NCBI RefSeq assembly: GCF_047324305.1
Contig: NZ_CP178740.1
Span: forward strand, 4,712,001 to 4,776,000
Length of the DNA: 64,000 nucleotides
From: Acerihabitans sp047324305
GTDB taxonomy: Bacteria; Pseudomonadota; Gammaproteobacteria; Enterobacterales; Enterobacteriaceae
Direction of reading: 5' to 3'
A program made the position numbers and the translations under genes. The notes beneath the pieces are model-generated. The model was not told the DNA's origin. It was given only the letters and a program-made list of their open reading frames with translations, and searched no databases. Position 1 is the first letter of the stretch; the number at the start of each line of letters is the position of its first letter. Positions 62,404 to 64,000 of this stretch are shown one piece after another.

Positions 62404-64000
62404 TTATACCTCCAGTTGATGAAGATTACGGCTGCGTATCTCTTGCTGCAGCTTTTCAATAATCTCGTTAACGTCGATGCTGCCCAAATCGATGCCGCGG
62501 CGTGTACGCACGGCAACTTTGCCCGCTTCGGTTTCTTTATCACCGCAGACCAGCATATAGGGCACCCGACGCAAAGTATGCTCGCGGATTTTAAAGCCTA
62601 TTTTCTCATTTCTCAAGTCCGCTTTTACACGAATGCCGGCTGCGGACAATCTTTCTGTCACTTTTGCGACGTAATCAGACTGATTGTCGGTGATATTCAT
62701 CACCACAACCTGGGTCGGCGCCAGCCAGGTAGGATAAAAACCCGCATATTCTTCGGTCAGGATACCGATAAACCGCTCCATCGAACCCAATATGGCGCGA
62801 TGGATCATTACCGGTACCAAACGCTCGTTGTTCTCGCCTATATAAGAGGCGCTCAGGCGACCCGGCAAGGAAAAGTCCAACTGTACCGTGCCGCACTGCC
62901 AGGCGCGATCCAGGCAATCAAGCAGGGTAAATTCAATCTTAGGACCGTAAAACGCCCCTTCACCCGGCTGATATTCAAACGCGATGCCGTTTTCAGTCAA
63001 CGCGGCGGCCAGGTCTTTTTCCGCCCGATCCCAGGTATCGTCGGTACCGATACGCTTAGCCGGCCGGGTGGAAAGTTTAACCAGGATATTATCGAAGCCA
63101 AACGTGCTGTAAATATCATACACCATTTTGATGCAATTGTTTACTTCATCCCGCACCTGGTCCTCGGTACAAAAGATATGGGCGTCATCCTGGGTAAACC
63201 CCCGCACGCGCATCAGGCCGTGCAGCGAGCCGGACGGTTCGTTGCGATGGCAACTGCCGAACTCGGCCATGCGCAGCGGCAGGTCGCGGTAGGATTTCAA
63301 TCCCTGGTTGAAAATCTGCACATGGCCGGGGCAGTTCATCGGCTTAATGCAGTATTCGCGGTTTTCCGAGGACGTGGTGAACATATGCTCGGCATAGTTT
63401 TCCCAATGGCCCGTTTTTTCCCACAGGACACGGTCCATCATAAAGGGACCCTTTACTTCCTGATAGTGGTACGCCTTGAGCTTCATGCGCACAAAGGCTT
63501 CCAGCTCGCGAAAAATGGTCCAGCCGTCATTGTGCCAGAACACCATGCCCGGCGCTTCTTCCTGCATATGGTACAAATCGAGCTGCTTGCCTATTTTGCG
63601 GTGGTCGCGCTTGGCGGCCTCTTCCAGGTGCTGCAGATAGGTGTTGAGCTGTTTTTTATCGCCCCAGGCGGTGCCGTAGATGCGCTGCAGCATTTTATTT
63701 TTGCTGTCGCCGCGCCAATAGGCGCCGGACGTCTTCTGCAGCTTGAAATGATGGCAAAAGCGCATATTGGGCACGTGCGGACCGCGGCACATATCAACAT
63801 ATTCTTCATGGTGATACAGGCCTGGCCGGTCGTCATGGCTGATATTTTCATCCAGGATCGCCACCTTATACTGCTCGCCGCGGGCGACAAACGTATCGCG
63901 CGCCTGCTGCCAGCTCACTTTTTCCTTAATGACGTCATAGTCTTTATCGGCCAGCTCGTGCATACGCTTTTCCAGCAGGTCGAGATCTTCCTGGGTCAGC
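62404..64000 (-). CDS. thrS: Threonyl-tRNA synthetase (N-terminus beyond window)
   Basis: Class II synthetase charging tRNA-Thr. The frame runs off the window end. About 531 C-terminal residues of about 642 are present: the second editing-domain part (KEKVSWQQARDTFV), MCRGPHVPNMRFC, the catalytic domain with zinc ligand Cys in NCPGHVQIF, CHRNEPSGSLHGLMRVRGF, and the anticodon-binding domain WLAPTQVVVMNITD. The stop overlaps the infC Shine-Dalgarno. Its own operator would be upstream, outside the window. Confidence 0.98.
   Translation of the reverse strand, partial: LTQEDLDLLEKRMHELADKDYDVIKEKVSWQQARDTFVARGEQYKVAILDENISHDDRPGLYHHEEYVDMCRGPHVPNMRFCHHFKLQKTSGAYWRGDSKNKMLQRIYGTAWGDKKQLNTYLQHLEEAAKRDHRKIGKQLDLYHMQEEAPGMVFWHNDGWTIFRELEAFVRMKLKAYHYQEVKGPFMMDRVLWEKTGHWENYAEHMFTTSSENREYCIKPMNCPGHVQIFNQGLKSYRDLPLRMAEFGSCHRNEPSGSLHGLMRVRGFTQDDAHIFCTEDQVRDEVNNCIKMVYDIYSTFGFDNILVKLSTRPAKRIGTDDTWDRAEKDLAAALTENGIAFEYQPGEGAFYGPKIEFTLLDCLDRAWQCGTVQLDFSLPGRLSASYIGENNERLVPVMIHRAILGSMERFIGILTEEYAGFYPTWLAPTQVVVMNITDNQSDYVAKVTERLSAAGIRVKADLRNEKIGFKIREHTLRRVPYMLVCGDKETEAGKVAVRTRRGIDLGSIDVNEIIEKLQQEIRSRNLHQLEV

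Overview
The window reads as the chromosome of an enterobacterium (order Enterobacterales). From left to right it follows the Escherichia coli K-12 backbone between tyrS and thrS: tyrS-pdxH-mliC-anmK / slyB / slyA / ydhL / gloA-rnt / grxD / mepH / ynhF / purR / cfa / ribC / mdtK / two tRNA-Val / pykF / lpp / ldtE / sufESDCBA / ydiJ-menI / ydiK / rprA / ppsA / ppsR / aroH, then selO / nlpC / btuDEC / ihfA-pheT-pheS-pheM-rplT-rpmI-infC-thrS. Most products match their E. coli counterparts in length. Several E. coli neighbours are absent from the expected slots (ydhIJK-sodC-ydhF, nemRA, lhr, sodB-ydhP, ydhBC), and the backbone has moderately high GC. Gene loss plus large toxin-like genes would suit an insect-associated lineage such as Sodalis, but I cannot prove the genus from this window.

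Region by region. 1-5.7 kb: translation (tyrS), vitamin B6 (pdxH), envelope lipoproteins (mliC, slyB), cell-wall recycling (anmK) and the regulator slyA; a good PhoP box lies before slyB. 5.9-14.5 kb: detoxification (gloA), RNA maturation (rnt), redox/Fe-S (grxD), peptidoglycan (mepH), purine regulation (purR), membrane lipid (cfa), riboflavin (ribC), drug efflux (mdtK) and a pair of valine tRNAs. 15-24.5 kb: pykF, the major lipoprotein lpp and the L,D-transpeptidase that works on the same envelope layer, then the complete suf Fe-S assembly operon. 25-36.4 kb: an MFS exporter, menI-ydiJ, ydiK, the small RNA RprA, the PEP synthase ppsA with its divergent regulator ppsR, and aroH. 49-64 kb: selO, lplA, nlpC, the btu genes, two DUF2502-like secreted proteins (one with twelve 51-bp repeats), and the ihfA-pheTS-rplT-rpmI-infC-thrS translation cluster with the pheM attenuator.

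The accessory core is 36.4-49.3 kb, between aroH and selO. It holds two AT-rich paralogous genes of 1947 and 1952 codons, unlike their GC-richer surroundings. Near the C-terminus both carry a layout resembling the C80 / MARTX-type / clostridial-toxin cysteine protease: a His-Gly strand followed 42 residues later by Ser-Cys-x-Ser-Gly. In the first paralog the His is Arg (CAT to CGT), which suggests a dead protease. The 0.9-kb spacer between them is a fossil. It contains decayed pieces of selO (both ends), the 3' end of nlpC and an internal part of aroH, in the order expected if an aroH'-toxin-selO-lplA-nlpC' block of about 9 kb had been tandemly duplicated and the housekeeping copies then lost. 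The fossil nlpC/aroH junction sits on a shared GGATAARCAG sequence. The locus therefore looks like a toxin duplication in which only the toxin genes were kept.
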